A stretch of 64,000 bases of DNA from Owenia fusiformis (GCA_903813345.2 CAIIXF020000010.1:24035740-24099739), one strand, 5' to 3'. Counted from the first letter of the stretch, positions 11,216 to 23,920 are shown. Program-made: numbers and translations. The notes: generated from the letters alone by a model not told the origin.

Positions 11216-13493
11216 CACTGGGGGGTATCGTGATGCAACAACACCGTGTTGTTGCATCAAGATGGCCAGACTTCCGGTGATAGATTTTCGTACGATGTTT
11301 TGTTTTCCCAATTTACACCCATTTCTAGGACGAGTTGCTCAATAATAATACACATGCAGTTAGCACATGATCTATATTTTTAAAAAACTGTCATTGGTAT
11401 ACATGTAGCATCATCAAGAAGCGATAAATTCGTGGTTTTAATTCCTCACTATTGATGCAACAACACCACTCTGTTTCTTATCGATGATGCAACAACACCA
11501 ATGTGCTGATGCAAAAACGCCAATATAATGTATCATTGAACAACAAGAGAAACTGTTTTATGTTCTGTTTACAGGTGTAGGTCGGGACATGAATAAAACG
11601 CGTGAGTCAGTGGACCATGAACGAAACGTATTTTGTTTGGTTTCTTTGTCTATATCAAAGTTAAAAGGATATACAAGGCAAACTAAATAAAGTACAGAAT
11701 CCCCGGGAGGCAATCTCATTGATATTGTATCTGAAAAATAAAGATTATACATTTTCTAGATTAAATGCCCTTGATTTACCGTATGGAAATGTTATGGACC
11801 TCGACCTTCGGTCTCTGTCAACAGTATTTTTCGGTTTACAGTCTCGGTATACAATTTTGCCGGTTGGCCTCTGGGGAGGTCAACAATTGTAAACTGTTGA
11901 CCACTACTAGGTACTGTTGACCCCTATTTTTGAAAAATTGTTTTTTTAATGTTGAAATTTTTTTAATTTTGAAAAAATAAGTTGTATAAAAAGTTACAAG
12001 TATTCGACGGTTTGGGGATTTTTTGCTAAAATGTGATACCTTTACTTATCAAATATGAACGTGATATTCGATTATATATTCGTCCAATTATTATATTATT
12101 TGGACTAACTGTTAACCTCTCTTTTCGGTCAACTGGCAAAAGTGTCCTCGACCTCTGGTCTTGATCAACAGTACTTTCAAGGTTTACAGTATCGGTATAC
12201 AATTTTGCCAGTTGACCTCAAGAGGGGTCTACAAAGTATGATGTCATATATCAAGTTGAAGAGTTGTATACACTGCTCAGGAGTTTACGCTATCCAGGAG
12301 TTGTACATCAAGTTGTACATCAAGAGTTGTATAGGATGAGTGTTGGTTTAATGATATTGCAGTTATACAATGCTATTATATAAAAGTTATTTACTGAGAG
12401 GGATTCAATATTGGTTTTATTTCGAGAGACAATATGATATTTCCCGAGGCCCCGGGATATCTGGGATAACTGTAATCCTATCAATTTACCTTTTTGGGCC
12501 CTAAATCTTATCACTTTTGTTTACCTTTTTACTCAGTCGGAGAGAAGGAATCCAAAGAGAGCAATAATTCTACATGTGCGTCGTGTAACTAAACGGCCTC
12601 TCTAATAAAGTCAATTAGACGTTTTTACACGTTGGCTCTCCAAATTGTAGGAAATAAAGAATCATGTCATATTATATCATAGATGAAGCAATCATCCCAT
12701 CAACATAAGCTCACGAATGTCACAGTTAAACTGTTTTAGTTATAATTTGATAAACAGTGGTAACGTACATCTACTAGTTTATCACTGTTCCACAGATGGA
12801 TGACAGATAATACCATGATAATATCCAATAGCTCATCATGTTTACCGAGAACGAAAGATGTTTGTCCACCATTTTTGAATGATACTAACTGGAGTCAGGG
12901 TCACCAAGCTATGGAACAGTGGTTTATGAAAATAGATTGGGTTACTAATGCTTGCCATGTTAAAGGCGATTGAACTATGTTATAGAATAACGTCCAGTAC
13001 ATTATAATATGTAAAAGTATAAATTTTTGAAAACACATATAAAGGATCTTCGCCCGCAGGACGTGTTTTTTGAATGCCTTGAGAAGAACGCAAATATGGG
13101 TAGGCTAATTGGTAACGGTATTGCAATAGTAGCATTTAAAAATCTGTTCCTCTCGAGATTTATGGTCTTCTGAAATTATACTATTAATTGGTGTTGCTGC
13201 ATCATTGCTCAAATCTAGAGGGGTGTTGTTGCATCTTCGGTTTGGTGTTGTTGCATCAATAGTGAGGAACTAAAACCGTGAACTTATTGCTTCTTGGTGA
13301 TGGTACATGTATACTAATGACAGTTTCTTTAAATATAGATCGTGCGCTAACTGCACGTGTATGGTTATTAAGCAACTCGTCCTAGAAATGGGTTTAATTG
13401 GGGAAACAAAATATCGTACGAAAATCTATCACCGGAAGTCTGGCCATCTTGATGCAACAACACGGTGTTGTTGCATCACGATACTCCCCAGTG
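11216..13493. mobile_element. 2.28-kb TIR element, CAC ends, 5-bp TSD
   Basis: The left end (CACTGGGGGGTATCGTGATG) and right end are inverted repeats about 300 bp long (11216-11530 and 13190-13493). They are flanked by identical ATTCT (11211-11215 and 13494-13498). Each TIR holds an inner perfect palindrome, GATGCAACAACAC around one base, and the motif GATGCAACAACACC recurs near both ends (11453, 11486, 13219 and 13240 regions). The 1.6-kb interior shows no convincing transposase, so it appears non-autonomous. It sits inside the mariner remnant. CAC ends with a 5-bp duplication recall Transib; the next bases (TGGG) do not fit that consensus, so the class is uncertain. Confidence 0.8.
11798..12240. 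repeat. About 90-bp direct repeats inside the 2.28-kb element
   Basis: Blocks near 11798-11890 and 12150-12240 share CTCGACCTTCGGTCT-like starts, CGGTATACAATTTTGCC and GTTGACCTC. They lie about 350 bp apart. Just after the second copy, GTTGTACATCAA is repeated in tandem (12299-12325). These are internal repeats; no protein reading was found. Confidence 0.65.
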
Positions 13494-13581
13494 ATTCTGG
13501 TATCATTTTTGCTGCAAGAAGGCTGCTGAAATGCAGAACATGAAAGAAATCTAAGTAAAACAAAGAATACTTCAGGATATT

Positions 13582-13700
13582 CTTACTATTATTGACCTTG
13601 AGCAGCTACCATATGCATGATACAGTCTAGATATTGCTCCATGTGATTTTCTTCCTTTTCTCCAGAAAAAAGGAGGGTTGAAAGCAATGGAGATATTAAA
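13582..13700 (+). pseudogene. mariner transposase fragment (catalytic segment)
   Basis: The frame reads DLEQLPYA, a stop, then YSLDIAPCDFLPF. This matches the conserved mariner segment 'QLPHPpYSPDLAPcDfhLF', whose aspartate (in the APCD part) belongs to the catalytic DDD/DDE triad. The internal stop, the missing HP residues and the loss of everything between the 5' UTR and this point mark a dead copy. It lies just 3' of the inserted 2.28-kb element, consistent with one mariner copy split in two. Confidence 0.7.
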
Positions 13701-13850
13701 TCGACGATTCTGTTGTCTTCTGAACTTTTTGTTCACAAACATATACATTTTCTTAGACATATGATACTGACACACATTTGTGATAAAATGTTGTTGGAAT
13801 TCTGCCTACAGCTTGTAAAATGAGGAAAAAAGATAAATCGTACATTTGAG
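13693..13850. repeat. Repeat family C, copy 1
   Basis: From TTAAATCGACGATTCTGTTG through TACATTTTCTTA and GGAATTCTGCCT to AAATCGTAC this matches 52411-52555 (same strand) and 43630-43780 (opposite strand). Family C copies elsewhere adjoin a palindrome built on ACATAAACGGTTT; here that part is absent and the mariner fragment abuts instead. Confidence 0.75.
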
Positions 13851-14034
13851 GCTCTGATATTTTGTTACCGAAACTATCCTTTTCTGTAACAACGTAATCG
13901 AGTAGAGTACCAGTGTTCATGTAATATATGTTTTTGAAACTTAAAACTGCTCATAATGATAACCAAAACATTTAAAATCATTTGAATAATATATGAATTG
14001 ATAATATAACATTAAATTACTCAAACATGCCAAA

Positions 14035-14160
14035 GGATGAGTCGTCCAGGGGATGAGTCATCCAGGGGATGAGTTGTCTAGGGGATGAATTGTCTAGGGG
14101 ATGAGTTGTCCAGGGAATGAGTTGTCTAAGGGATGAGTTGTCTAGGGATGAGTTGTCTGG
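14035..14160. repeat. 16-bp minisatellite, eight units
   Basis: Units of GGATGAGTTGTCTAGG repeat about eight times with a few C/T and A/G differences; one unit is 15 bp. The array directly abuts the pearl-like element that follows. Confidence 0.95.
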
Positions 14161-14478
14161 TTACCATAAAAAGTATTATCGCTCGCTGACTTTCCTTAAA
14201 ACATCCAAAATGGCTGCCATGACTGAGCCAACATGACCAAAACCTAATCAGACATAAAATGAAGTGAGTTGCACAAGATTTTAAAGTTTTAAAAGTAACT
14301 GTGAAGTTGTTTTTCTTAAAGTTTCCAGACAAGGATTTTAGCATTGGACTTCAAAATGGCCGACAGGAAGTAGGCATCGAGTCGAAATTTTTTCTACCGG
14401 ATCTGTATATACTCATAAGTTATCCCTGAAAATTTGAAGGTGATACCTGTTGCGGTTTTTGAGAATACTGTTGGACAT

Positions 14479-14540
<62 letters not shown>

Positions 14541-14592
14541 GGACACACCTAGGCCGACAATATGGCCCCACACTATGTGGTGCGGACATAAC
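14161..14592 (+). mobile_element. Pearl/HINE-like element with ACAG microsatellite
   Basis: A single core-like unit (AAAATGGCTGCC, then CCAAAACCTAATCAGAC) is followed by AAATTTGAAGGTGATACC, an ACAG tract (14478-14540, about 15 units) and a terminal hairpin CCGACAATATGG...GTGGTGCGG. The same order (core, tetranucleotide tract, CGACAATAT hairpin) ends the elements at 23.2 and 25.5 kb. Known analogues are non-autonomous Helentron-type elements of bivalves. The 5' end is not defined, and the minisatellite at 14035 may be part of it. Confidence 0.55.
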
Positions 14593-14619
14593 AAAAACTG
14601 TGAAGGAAAGTATCATTGT

Positions 14620-17373
14620 ACATGAATGTCATGCATGGGATGTGTTATTTTGACAATCCTCATAAATTGCAATTGAAAGGTGGGGAAGTGAGAATTTACC
14701 AATTGATGATTCGTATTACAGGGTTTGGCAAGTAGTATTCAAGTTCACAAGTCACTTATTGCTCCCTACCAATGTTTTGAATTTTCTTTATACACAAAAT
14801 AATTCAAGAAGACTGCTTCATAATTGAGAAAGCTATTCATTCCAAAACTAGAGTGTAATGTTTTTTTCTGGTTGTCCTGTATATGGAAGCATGATGACAC
14901 GCATACTAATTAATATTGTCTGACTGTGAATCCATCCCTGCTTGTCTACACTGAGAGCAGAGAATGATAATGAAATGTGACAAGGTGCATATGAGATAAG
15001 TACTCCCCCATCCAGGGTTGCGAACAATGTTTCATAGTGCCAGCCATATAACATTAGCAATGCAATCCCGGCTTCTCTACAGCATTAGATGCACTCACCT
15101 AGAGATGATGTAAATGACTTTCAAATGTAACAGAACACTGATCTATAACACTGAAACTAATAATTATAATGTCTATCCATGACTGGAGATTATAAAGAAA
15201 TTTAATCTGATTTTTTACTCAATTTATTGAGGAGGCCCTGTTGGATGCCACTGGAAGCATTCACCCCTCAGGGGCAGAAGGGGGGTAAGCTTACATCAAA
15301 TATAATGCTTCATCCGTGATCATCCATGCTCTTTGAAAAATCAAGGTAATTATTCATGTCTGGTAATAAAGTTTTATTGATCATTTAAAGTTGTAATTCT
15401 ACAATAAATGAACAGTTTTATTAAAATGAAAAATGCTGCTTTTAATAATTGATCTGAATAAATGCCAACACAAAGAATTCATGTTTCAACTGGTTTGATA
15501 CCATCCATCATGAACATCATCATGTTTTATACCACCTAAATCACAGCTTACATGATTCAATTTGAAGAGAATAGCTAGAATTAGACACCACTAAATGGGA
15601 AGATAGTCCCTCGCATCTGAGCCGTAAGATTTCCCCAATGCTGTATTTTTCTTCATTATTATTATGTATTCATGGATCAGAACATTATTAAAGCTAGAGC
15701 CTAGCAAAGGACACTATGACACAGGTTGTTTGCAGTTGGATAATAGTAATATTCTATTATACCTAAGACTCCAAATACAACATAAAATGATAATCTCAGT
15801 TCTACCAAAATGCTTAAGAACAATCAAGAGAGCATATAAAGTAATAAAAATTGCTATGGAGAAAACCATTGCAAGTTGGTCCATAAATATCTTTATACCT
15901 CCTCAAGGAAAGGAAATTAGAGTATATTTTCTCAATAATTTTTGAAGTAAAATGAAATGTGTAGAAGTCTGTGCCTTAAACACACTAGTTTTCTGCATGA
16001 AAAAAATCAAAATTCTACAAAACATTCTGCAGGAAAATTCTGCAAGGGAAAAACCGAAATTGTGCACAAATGTTCAAAAAGAACAAAATTCTGCAATTTT
16101 TAAAATGATGATTCAATCAATTTTCTTCATGAATTAAATTTAAAATCCCATATCAAAACCAGAAGTAGAAATCCAACAACTAGTTTCTAGGAAAGAACTG
16201 CCAATCGCTTTAGCTATATATACAGATTACATTACTTCATAATGGTAAGAGTATTGCAGGAGTTTGTAAAAATTCTTGTAATTCAGCTGGATTTTCATGA
16301 AAATAAGAGATTGTGCAAAACTAAAGTTTTGAAGAATTCTGTCCGTGGCGTGGAATTACGTGGAATTACATAGTTTCTATGCTTATATGACTTGTGTACA
16401 TATTACTGTATGAGTTTAAATCTTAACAAGGCAAATAATTTATTTTACAAATTCAAAGAGTTTTTAGGCAGATTTATGTGACTAAAGGAAGGAAGTTGTG
16501 GCAAAAATCTTTACCATGCAATTATCAAAGTATAACAGACACAATGTTTGAACAAACACTGCTTCATAATATTGAATTCTCCCAACCTTAAAACCATGTT
16601 CTTGAGAACTGTCAGGACAATAAATATTAATTTCTAGTTACAACCCTCAAAATTGACACAAGTCAAATACATATAAACATAAGCACAAGGGTGAAATATT
16701 GGAAATTATCAATAGGATTTGGTTATCATCCAACCCCTTTAATGTTCCCTATCATATTACCCCCCCCCCCCTCTCCATTCACTCCCGCCGCTCTGTTAAA
16801 TATTAATTTTTTTCGATTATTTTTTGTACAACGCATAGAAACTAACTTTAAAAAGCGAGCAATGTCATTAGTGTTGTGATAATAATGTCCCTTATAGCTA
16901 TTTATTACAGGTCGTGTAGACTAATGTTGCCTGATCACACCCTAACAATTGTAATTCTAATTTTATTTGAAAACAGTCTGTATCTGGTATTTTCAATTCA
17001 TCAATTTTCATCAATCCCATTGACTTAAAACAGGGATATCATCAAGTCATTTTTTGAGATTTCAAAGCGGCATTGAAATGCATATTGAAAATTGACAAAG
17101 ATAATGTTGAAAATATAAGATTTGACCTAGATAATGACTTTTGAACTGGATACAGTATCTTAATTGACCATATAGTTGTCTAAATTGTGAACTTTATGGT
17201 TGTCAAGAAAAGGCTTCCAGTATAATAACAGAGAAAAATAATAAAGAAAAATGACGAAAATAATAATTTCGTCTGGAGTCTAATAAGAAGAACAGGCAAA
17301 AGTCTAATAAGTATATCTTGTAACATGCAATACAATCTGTAAGGCTTAAATGTCAGGGCTCTCCCTACGCTTA
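14620..17373. other. No gene or repeat recognised
   Basis: Apart from a run of C (16760-16772) I see nothing supported in these 2.7 kb. Short open frames here have the I/K/N/Y-rich composition expected of AT-rich noncoding DNA. Confidence 0.5.
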
Positions 17374-17400
17374 TAGAGTGTGGCGGGGCGCCACACTCTA
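17374..17400. repeat. Perfect 11-bp hairpin
   Basis: TAGAGTGTGGC and its complement flank GGGGC. It is the most GC-rich short stem in its neighbourhood. There is no following T run that would suggest a terminator-like RNA. Confidence 0.8.
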
Positions 17401-17592
17401 ATTGAGTGCCGCCACAACCTATCTACCATAGAAGGTAGTAACCACAGTCTAATCTGAAGTACCGCTACTGCGCAAAAATAATTGTGCAAGGAGCTAGCCT
17501 ATACACACGATGTTAAATGCATTATAAACCCGGGAATTTCTTTCAAAGTTTCCTTTTGTTTTGCGCGACATATACTCTAGTTGGGTTTCTGT

Positions 17593-18322
17593 AAAGGAGT
17601 GGTATCGATATGGAGACATTTTTTAACACACGTTTCTCTTAAACCAGTCATAAAAAAATCTAAAAATTTAACACAGCGTCAATTTAATGGTCATCTTTTG
17701 AATGGTAACAATATAATTTGAAAAATATATATACTATCTATATTGTTTTAGAAAACACATCAAACACTTGTTTTGTTCTTGGTATCACGTTTTCAGAGTG
17801 AAATGAAACATCTTTCCGAACCTCATTGGAACAAAACGACATAAACACAACATGTTTAGGTCTTTCAAAATTGTAATTGTACAAAGGAAAGTTTGGTTGA
17901 TTTTAAAAAAGTATCTTGTTAATGAAATAAAAAGGTTTAACTTGATTTTTATCTATTTTGGGGGGATTTTGTTTTAATTTTTTGAATACTTTTTTATAAT
18001 CAACCAAATATTCTTTTGTGTTATTATAATATTGAGAGGTCTAAAAATATGTTGTATATGCTATTTTGTTCCAACAAGGTTCGGAAAGACATTTTATTTC
18101 ATTCTCAAGAATTGGTAGAAAGGAGCAAAAACAATTGCACTATAAAAACAAAAAATGTTAACAAAAACAGTTATATAAAATATTTCTAAATAATTTTCGC
18201 ATTAAATTGTTGTCAATCAGTCAACATTACATAAAAAAACGTTTTTTACAGAATGTTTTCAATGACTGGTTTAAGAGAAAAACATTGTTGAATTCAGTTC
18301 TCCATATCGATACCACTCCTTT
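17593..18322 (+). mobile_element. MITE family A, complete copy (730 bp)
   Basis: The ends are inverted: AAAGGAGTGGTATCGATATG at the left and CCATATCGATACCACTCCTTT at the right. Much of the element is a diverged palindrome, including an inner pair TTTGGTTGATT...AATCAACCAAA. Flanks share TGTAAA-like sequence but the duplication is not clear-cut. A 739-bp copy in opposite orientation lies at 52845-53583 and a half copy at 6385. No coding frame is conserved. Confidence 0.85.
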
Positions 18323-18435
18323 GTAAAATATCTTTGATTATTTAATTTTAAAGCATCAATGCCAGGCAGTGCTCCCAAAAAGAGCAGTTATGCTACATGG
18401 TCCGTCGTTTGGAACAAAGACAACCCTGTAGTAAA

Positions 18436-19003
18436 TATTTGGTGCAGCAGAAATGAGCGTTTGGTGCAGATGCAACAGTCATTTTTGAATTTAAATTTGG
18501 GATATTCCTAGAACTAAACCATTTTTGGACTTCAAATATACCCATATATGTGTAGTTGACACCGAGTATCAATAAAATTGTGAAAATAATAGTGTAATTC
18601 ATTCTATAGCGATGTGGTATGCATTAAACCTATCCCGAGCTATATATTTTGAAATTGTCATTTTATACAGCATACCCAACATTCATAAAATATGGTGTTC
18701 AAGATACACTCTACGTACAAATCATTTTTGCATCTTGGAAGGTAGACAGTATCTGAGTGATTTTATAAAAATGAGGAAATGTTCATGATTTCATGTTTTT
18801 CACGTTTTCATGTTTGTGCCAAAAAGCATGTTAAAGTGATATTTAATATATACTGCATCGCTATAGAATGAATTATACTAGTATTTTCACAATTTTATTG
18901 ATATTAGGTATCAACTACACATATATGAGTATATTTGAAGTCCCAAAATAGCTATTCAAATTAAAAATGACCGTTGCATCTGCACCAATCTTTCATTTCT
19001 ACT
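18436..19003. repeat. Foldback repeat, about 150-bp arms
   Basis: The left arm (about 18436-18614) and right arm (18858-19003) are inverted copies; the inner ends read CATTCTATAGCGATG and CATCGCTATAGAATG. The right arm is cut at 19003 by the 2.15-kb element and resumes at 21161 (AAACAATTCC), where it again matches the left arm's CACCAAATATTT. The frame MNYTIIFTILLILGVNYTYM in one arm has a near copy in the other; this is explained by the DNA duplication and is not evidence of a gene. Confidence 0.85.
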
Positions 19004-19008
19004 GTACC

Positions 19009-21155
19009 CACGGAGCGATAGCCAAACTGCTTGCCTACTATGCACGCAGTTTGAAAGACTGACAAACTGCGCGCCTATCAACATTGCATCATACAAGTTG
19101 GAGTCTGTGTTTTCAAACGTCATTTTAAGACATTTATTCTGAATTGTTTTATAGTTTCACACGTCCATTCGGTGGCGATTATATGATTCAGCCATGTGAT
19201 AGCGAAATGTATGTCCAGATGAACGTTGGTTTAAAAATATAAGCAGATTAATACAAAAAATTGGCATCGATTTTTGGATTATCGATACAAAAGTTGATAT
19301 CGCACGTTTCACAGAAATAGAAAACACTTGGGTTTTGATTCACAGGTAAATCTCAACCCAGTTCTCCCGTACAATACAAAATATTTCGTATTAAAACAGA
19401 TGAACATGACAGAAAGAAGTAATAAAACACAAACTGCGCGCCTATTTTAGCCAGAAATCACAAACTGCGTGCATACTCTTCCAAACTGCGTGCATATTAT
19501 TGATACAGGCCTATGTGATTTCATGGGAGTACGTAAGTAAGCTGCTGGTAGAGATTGAAAAAGTTGAAAAAAATCAAAAACTAAAATTGGGTTGATGGTT
19601 GACAACCATTTGAAATGTACATATTTATATATTTTATTTTGTTCTTGTCTATATGATTTTATAAAAATATGGCGCAATGATTCGACTTCATCATATAGAG
19701 TTGAGTTCAAAAATCTCATGAAAATGGTTTTATTCTATTGGGGTCCTTCTAAAAGACACACAGGAGGCCCCCGCCTGGTCCCAATTGAAGTGCCGAACTT
19801 GCCTATATTATTACTTTATTTCAAACTAACACTATTTCATGCATGGTGCAACATAAATAAATACGTTCATAAAAATTGTGTAAATATATATATTGAATCC
19901 TTTTTTATTTAGATTTTTGATTGATGCAGTCCAAAAAGCCATTTCTTAGAATTCAATGAATTCCTCATTATAAAATACTATATCAATTTACAGTTTTAGG
20001 AACATATAAGTAAGAAAATGATATTTACAACAATCTCACTCTTTCGACTTGAAACTTTGTTTATTACCCACGTTACCATAAATAAGTGACCACGCATGCA
20101 TAACGAGCAAAATTCAGTAATTCAAAACTTTTTCACTTAAATCTTTGAATTTTTGGGGATACAATCGTTTCGAGTCTATTCTATAGCATCTGCCAAAGGA
20201 AGTAATACTTGAATGTTCCGACTGCAGTACATGTATATTATACGAGCCTGATAAATCGGTAATTTCAAGGGGGATTGAATTTGTTGAGATGAGGGTAAGG
20301 AAATTGAGGAAGGGTTGACACAATGTACTATTTCTTTTAAGGTTTGAGAGGACATCGGGCAAGAGGTTTTCACAGTCTTTTAATTTCAAAATGAGTCACT
20401 GGTACCTTTAAATAATCGCCCCTTTAGTTTCTTGATTGGTTTCATTTTCTTCATTGGTGCGTGTGGAAATAACATCTTGTTTAATTCTGGTTTCATGGTT
20501 TTTGAAGATGCGCTGTTGTTATCTACATCTTTGTTAGGGACAGACTTTGTTTTTTTTTATATATGGACAGGTTTAGTGAGAGGGGTTTACGTTTTCTGAA
20601 AATACACAACAAACTTGCACACAGCTTGCAAATTAGGCGCGCAGTTTGAAAATATAGGCGCGCAGTTTGTAAGTATTAGGCACGCAGTTTGTGAAATCCA
20701 CGTGAAAGTATGCACGCAGTTTGACAGCGAAAAAAATAAAATCACGTTAATGGCTTGTCACTGTTTAACACACAAACCCTATATTACTTAAACCATTAGC
20801 AGCAATCCTATATCTTTCAGTATATGCAAACATGAGGGCTGAATAAACGTCAAACTACGAAAAACAGACATTATATGACGCAACACTGTATAATTTGAAC
20901 ACGAAAGCTCATTGGGAACCTTATTTTGAGATAACTAGATATTCATCGGGAAAAAAATCGAGTGCTACGTATAAAGTAACTTAGTCTCCACATCTTGGTA
21001 CTGTCTGATAACCAAAATTGACTTTGTATTGTCAGTAATTTCCATCCTCTTGGGAGTCGTGTCCTCCCTGTCTGCCATTTTGTGAATAGGCGCGCAGTTT
21101 GTCAATGTTCCAAACTGCGTGCATAGTAGGCGCGCAGTTTGCCTACCGCTCCGTG
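19009..21155. mobile_element. 2.15-kb TIR element, CAC ends, GTACC 5-bp TSD
   Basis: The 69-bp TIRs (19009-19077 and 21087-21155) begin CACGGAGCG and match at about nine in ten positions. Identical GTACC flanks both ends. The uninterrupted mirror arm of the palindrome at 18436 provides the empty site (TGCACCAAA), confirming the insertion point. The motif AAACTGCGCGCCTA or AAACTGCGTGCATA occurs many times near each end (19029, 19043, 19064, 19430, 19461, 19482; 20634, 20654, 20676, 20709, 21087, 21109, 21128 regions) in both orientations. This looks like an array of transposase-binding sites. The interior holds only a possible broken frame (20176-20553). Confidence 0.85.
20176..20553 (-). pseudogene. 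Possible decayed ORF inside the 2.15-kb element
   Basis: One minus-strand frame reads KTKSVPNKDVDNNSASSKTM and a Lys-rich continuation ending KGTSDSF. After two close stops the same frame resumes with KTSCPMSSQTLKEIVHC and runs to LPLADAIE. The composition (polar linker, Lys/Arg cluster) is protein-like and the frame survives across the stops. A donor-like AAAG/GTACCAG precedes the stops. I recognise no transposase signature. It could be a broken transposase or chance. Confidence 0.22.
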
Positions 21156-21758
21156 GTACCAAACAATTCCCACAAGCTCCGTTTGCAATAGGGTGTATCT
21201 GTGTTGTTATTGTTTCGTTATTTTAATGTTCAGGGTGAGCCAAAAAAGGCAACCCAAACAAATTGAAACATGTTCAATGTTCTTTCATTCTACTAAGTTT
21301 CAATAGTCAATTTCCAGTAGTCATGATTTTATGGTCATTTTACAAATCATTCTCCAAATGCCGTTTACATAAACAAAAACAAATTCCTTCTTAAGTAGAT
21401 TTCTATGTCAATAAAGCATAACCTTATATATTTAGAACCAAATCTATCAACAGGTATTTGAAATATCAAAGATTATATTTTTTAACCTAAATGGAGCCCT
21501 GAATTTTGAATCGAGTGACCATATTGGGAATTCATTGTTGATCAGAGGTCCTTTGACCCAAGGGTCAAGAGTTATTAAAAGTTATGAAAATTATTAAAAG
21601 TTCAATTTTTTCATGAAAAAATGGCAGCTATTTTAAATGAGCATCCATATCAAAAATGTCTCATTGAGCATAGGTCTTTTGCCAAGAAGACTTTAACCTA
21701 AAAATTTAGACCAGATTCTATTAACGGTATCTAAGTTTTGAAAAATCAAATTTTTATG

Positions 21759-23243
21759 AACAAGACACACAGTGATAAATATCGCACTTTGAAGAGCAAA
21801 CTGGCCACCATGCAATTTACCCAGCATGGCCAAAACCTAATCAGACCTTGGCACTAGTCTGCTCTTGCATCTGTAAACATTTCAAGTTGACAAGGTTAGC
21901 GGTTTTCCTGCAATTTTGATGACAAGAATTTATTTGTAGTCTTGAACTTTGGGAAAATTTAGATAACATTGTTTGTGACCTAATTTGATGACCTTCGACC
22001 TTGAAAATTTCACTTTTTCAGACCTCAGTAGGTCTTTTGTAATTAGCTGACCTAAATTTAAATCCAAAATATCAATTTAGAAAATCAAATTTTTGACCTT
22101 TTCAAGGCCACTGAAGGTCAACAAAAGGTCAAATCTGAAATCTAAGGTCAGATTTGAACTTCTGAGAACTTGTAGATGTTTTTAAAAAAAATTTGGTCAA
22201 TTTGGAGCAAGTTGAAAAATTCAAAATGGCCGCCAAATTGAAAAATTCAAAATGGCCACCATGTAATTCAGCCAGCATACCCAAAACCTAATCAGATCTT
22301 GGCAATAGTCTGTTATTGCATCTGTAAAAATTTCAAGTTGAACGGATAAGTGGTTTTCCTGGAATTTTGATGACAAGATTTGTTGAAAAATTCAAAATGG
22401 CCACCACGTAGTTTACCCAGCATGCCCTTAACCTAATCAGATCTTGGCACTAGTCTGCTATTGCATGTGTAAAAATTTCAAGTTGAACAGGTTAGCGGTT
22501 TTCTTGGAATTTTGATGACAAGAATTGATTTGTAGTCTCAAACTTTGAGAAACTTGGATAACATCATTTGTGACCTAGTTTAATGACCTTGACTTTCGAC
22601 CTTGAAAATTTCACTTTTTCAGACCTCAGTAGGTGTTTTGTAATTAAGCTGACCTAAATTTAAATCCAAAATATCAATTTAGAAAATCAACTTTTTTGAC
22701 CTTTTCAAGGTCACTGAAGGTGAATGAAAGGTCAAATCTGAAATCTAAGGTCAGATTTGAACTTCTGAGAACTTGTAGATGTTTTTAAAAAAAAAAATTT
22801 GGTCAATTTAGAGCAAGTTGAAAAATTCAAAATGGCCACCAAATTCAAAAATTCAAAATGGCCACCATGTAATTCAGCCAGCATACCCAAAACCTAATCA
22901 GATCTTGGCAATAGTCTGCTCTTGCATCTGTAAAAATTTCAAGTTGAAAGGATAAGTGGTTTTCCTGGAATTTTGATGACAAGATTTGTTGAAAAATTCA
23001 AAATGGCCGCCACATAGTTTACCCAGCATGCCCTTAACCTAATCAGATCTTGGTACTAGTCTTCTCTTGCATCTGTAAAAATTTCAAGTTGAACAGGTAA
23101 GCAGTTATCCTGGAAATTTGATGACAAGATTTGGTTTATGTCCCGTCCGCCCGCACGCCCAAATGCCCGCACGCCCAAACGCCCGCACACCCGCCCAACA
23201 GCACAAGACGACGACAATATAGCACTTTTTCAAAGTGCGATTA
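21759..23243 (+). mobile_element. Pearl/HINE-like element, copy 1 (long form)
   Basis: It starts AACAAGACACACAGTG and TATCGCACTTTGAA and ends with the hairpin GCACTTTTTCAAAGTGC. The 5' motif is the inverse of the 3' arm. The core consists of 145-bp monomers (CAAAATGGCC...CCTAATCAGA...TTTTGATGACAAG) arranged in pairs, alternating with a ~310-bp spacer (TTGTGACCT, GACCTCAGTAGGT, AAGGTCAAATCTG). The A-B-spacer unit recurs every 606 bp (22287 and 22893). A CCCGCACG tract (23145-23190) precedes CGACGACAATATAGCAC. No coding capacity; it fits non-autonomous Helentron-type elements. Confidence 0.75.
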
Positions 23244-23920
23244 TAAAAATGGCAGCTATCTTGAATTTGAAATGTTCTTCCTGAGCTTAGCTCCTATGTC
23301 CATAAGGCATCTACAAATAAAATTTGAACCAAATCAGTCTATTTGGTATTTGAGCTATTGTCAGGACAAAAGAACAAACAACGAACAAACAGAAGAACGA
23401 ATGGACAAATGGTATCCCTATATCCATAGTTATCAAAGATTACATTTTTAACAGGAAGAAATAATGATTAGATTCAATGTTTGAATATTCGTAATATTTT
23501 CAGTTCTTCAAACAGGAAATTAATGTTTGATTATATATACAGTATATATATTCTCTTCAATCATATCTGTTGGTGAAGAGATCATTTTTATATTCAAACA
23601 TGTATTAATTTATCTATTATAATGACAGACAAACATATTCTCAAGCCAAACTATAATCTTTAATTTTCATGTGTTCTTCCTTTGCCTTAAGAACCAAAAA
23701 TAAACTAGATAACAGCAGCACCTAGGCCTATATTAGCCCATTGAACTTCTAAAATCTAAAACCATGAACTGGTATTTGAGTTATTGCCTGAACAGAAGAA
23801 CAGAGAGGGGAATAGACAGATGGCATCTCTATATGTATACCAAACATTGTTGGTAGGATAACCATATAAATATCACCACCTGATTTCAATATACATTTAC
23901 ATACTGGAATATATATAAAG

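Noticed and set aside
14434-14653. TDRQ/SVCL repeat proteins in several frames
   Set aside because: They are translations of the ACAG microsatellite.
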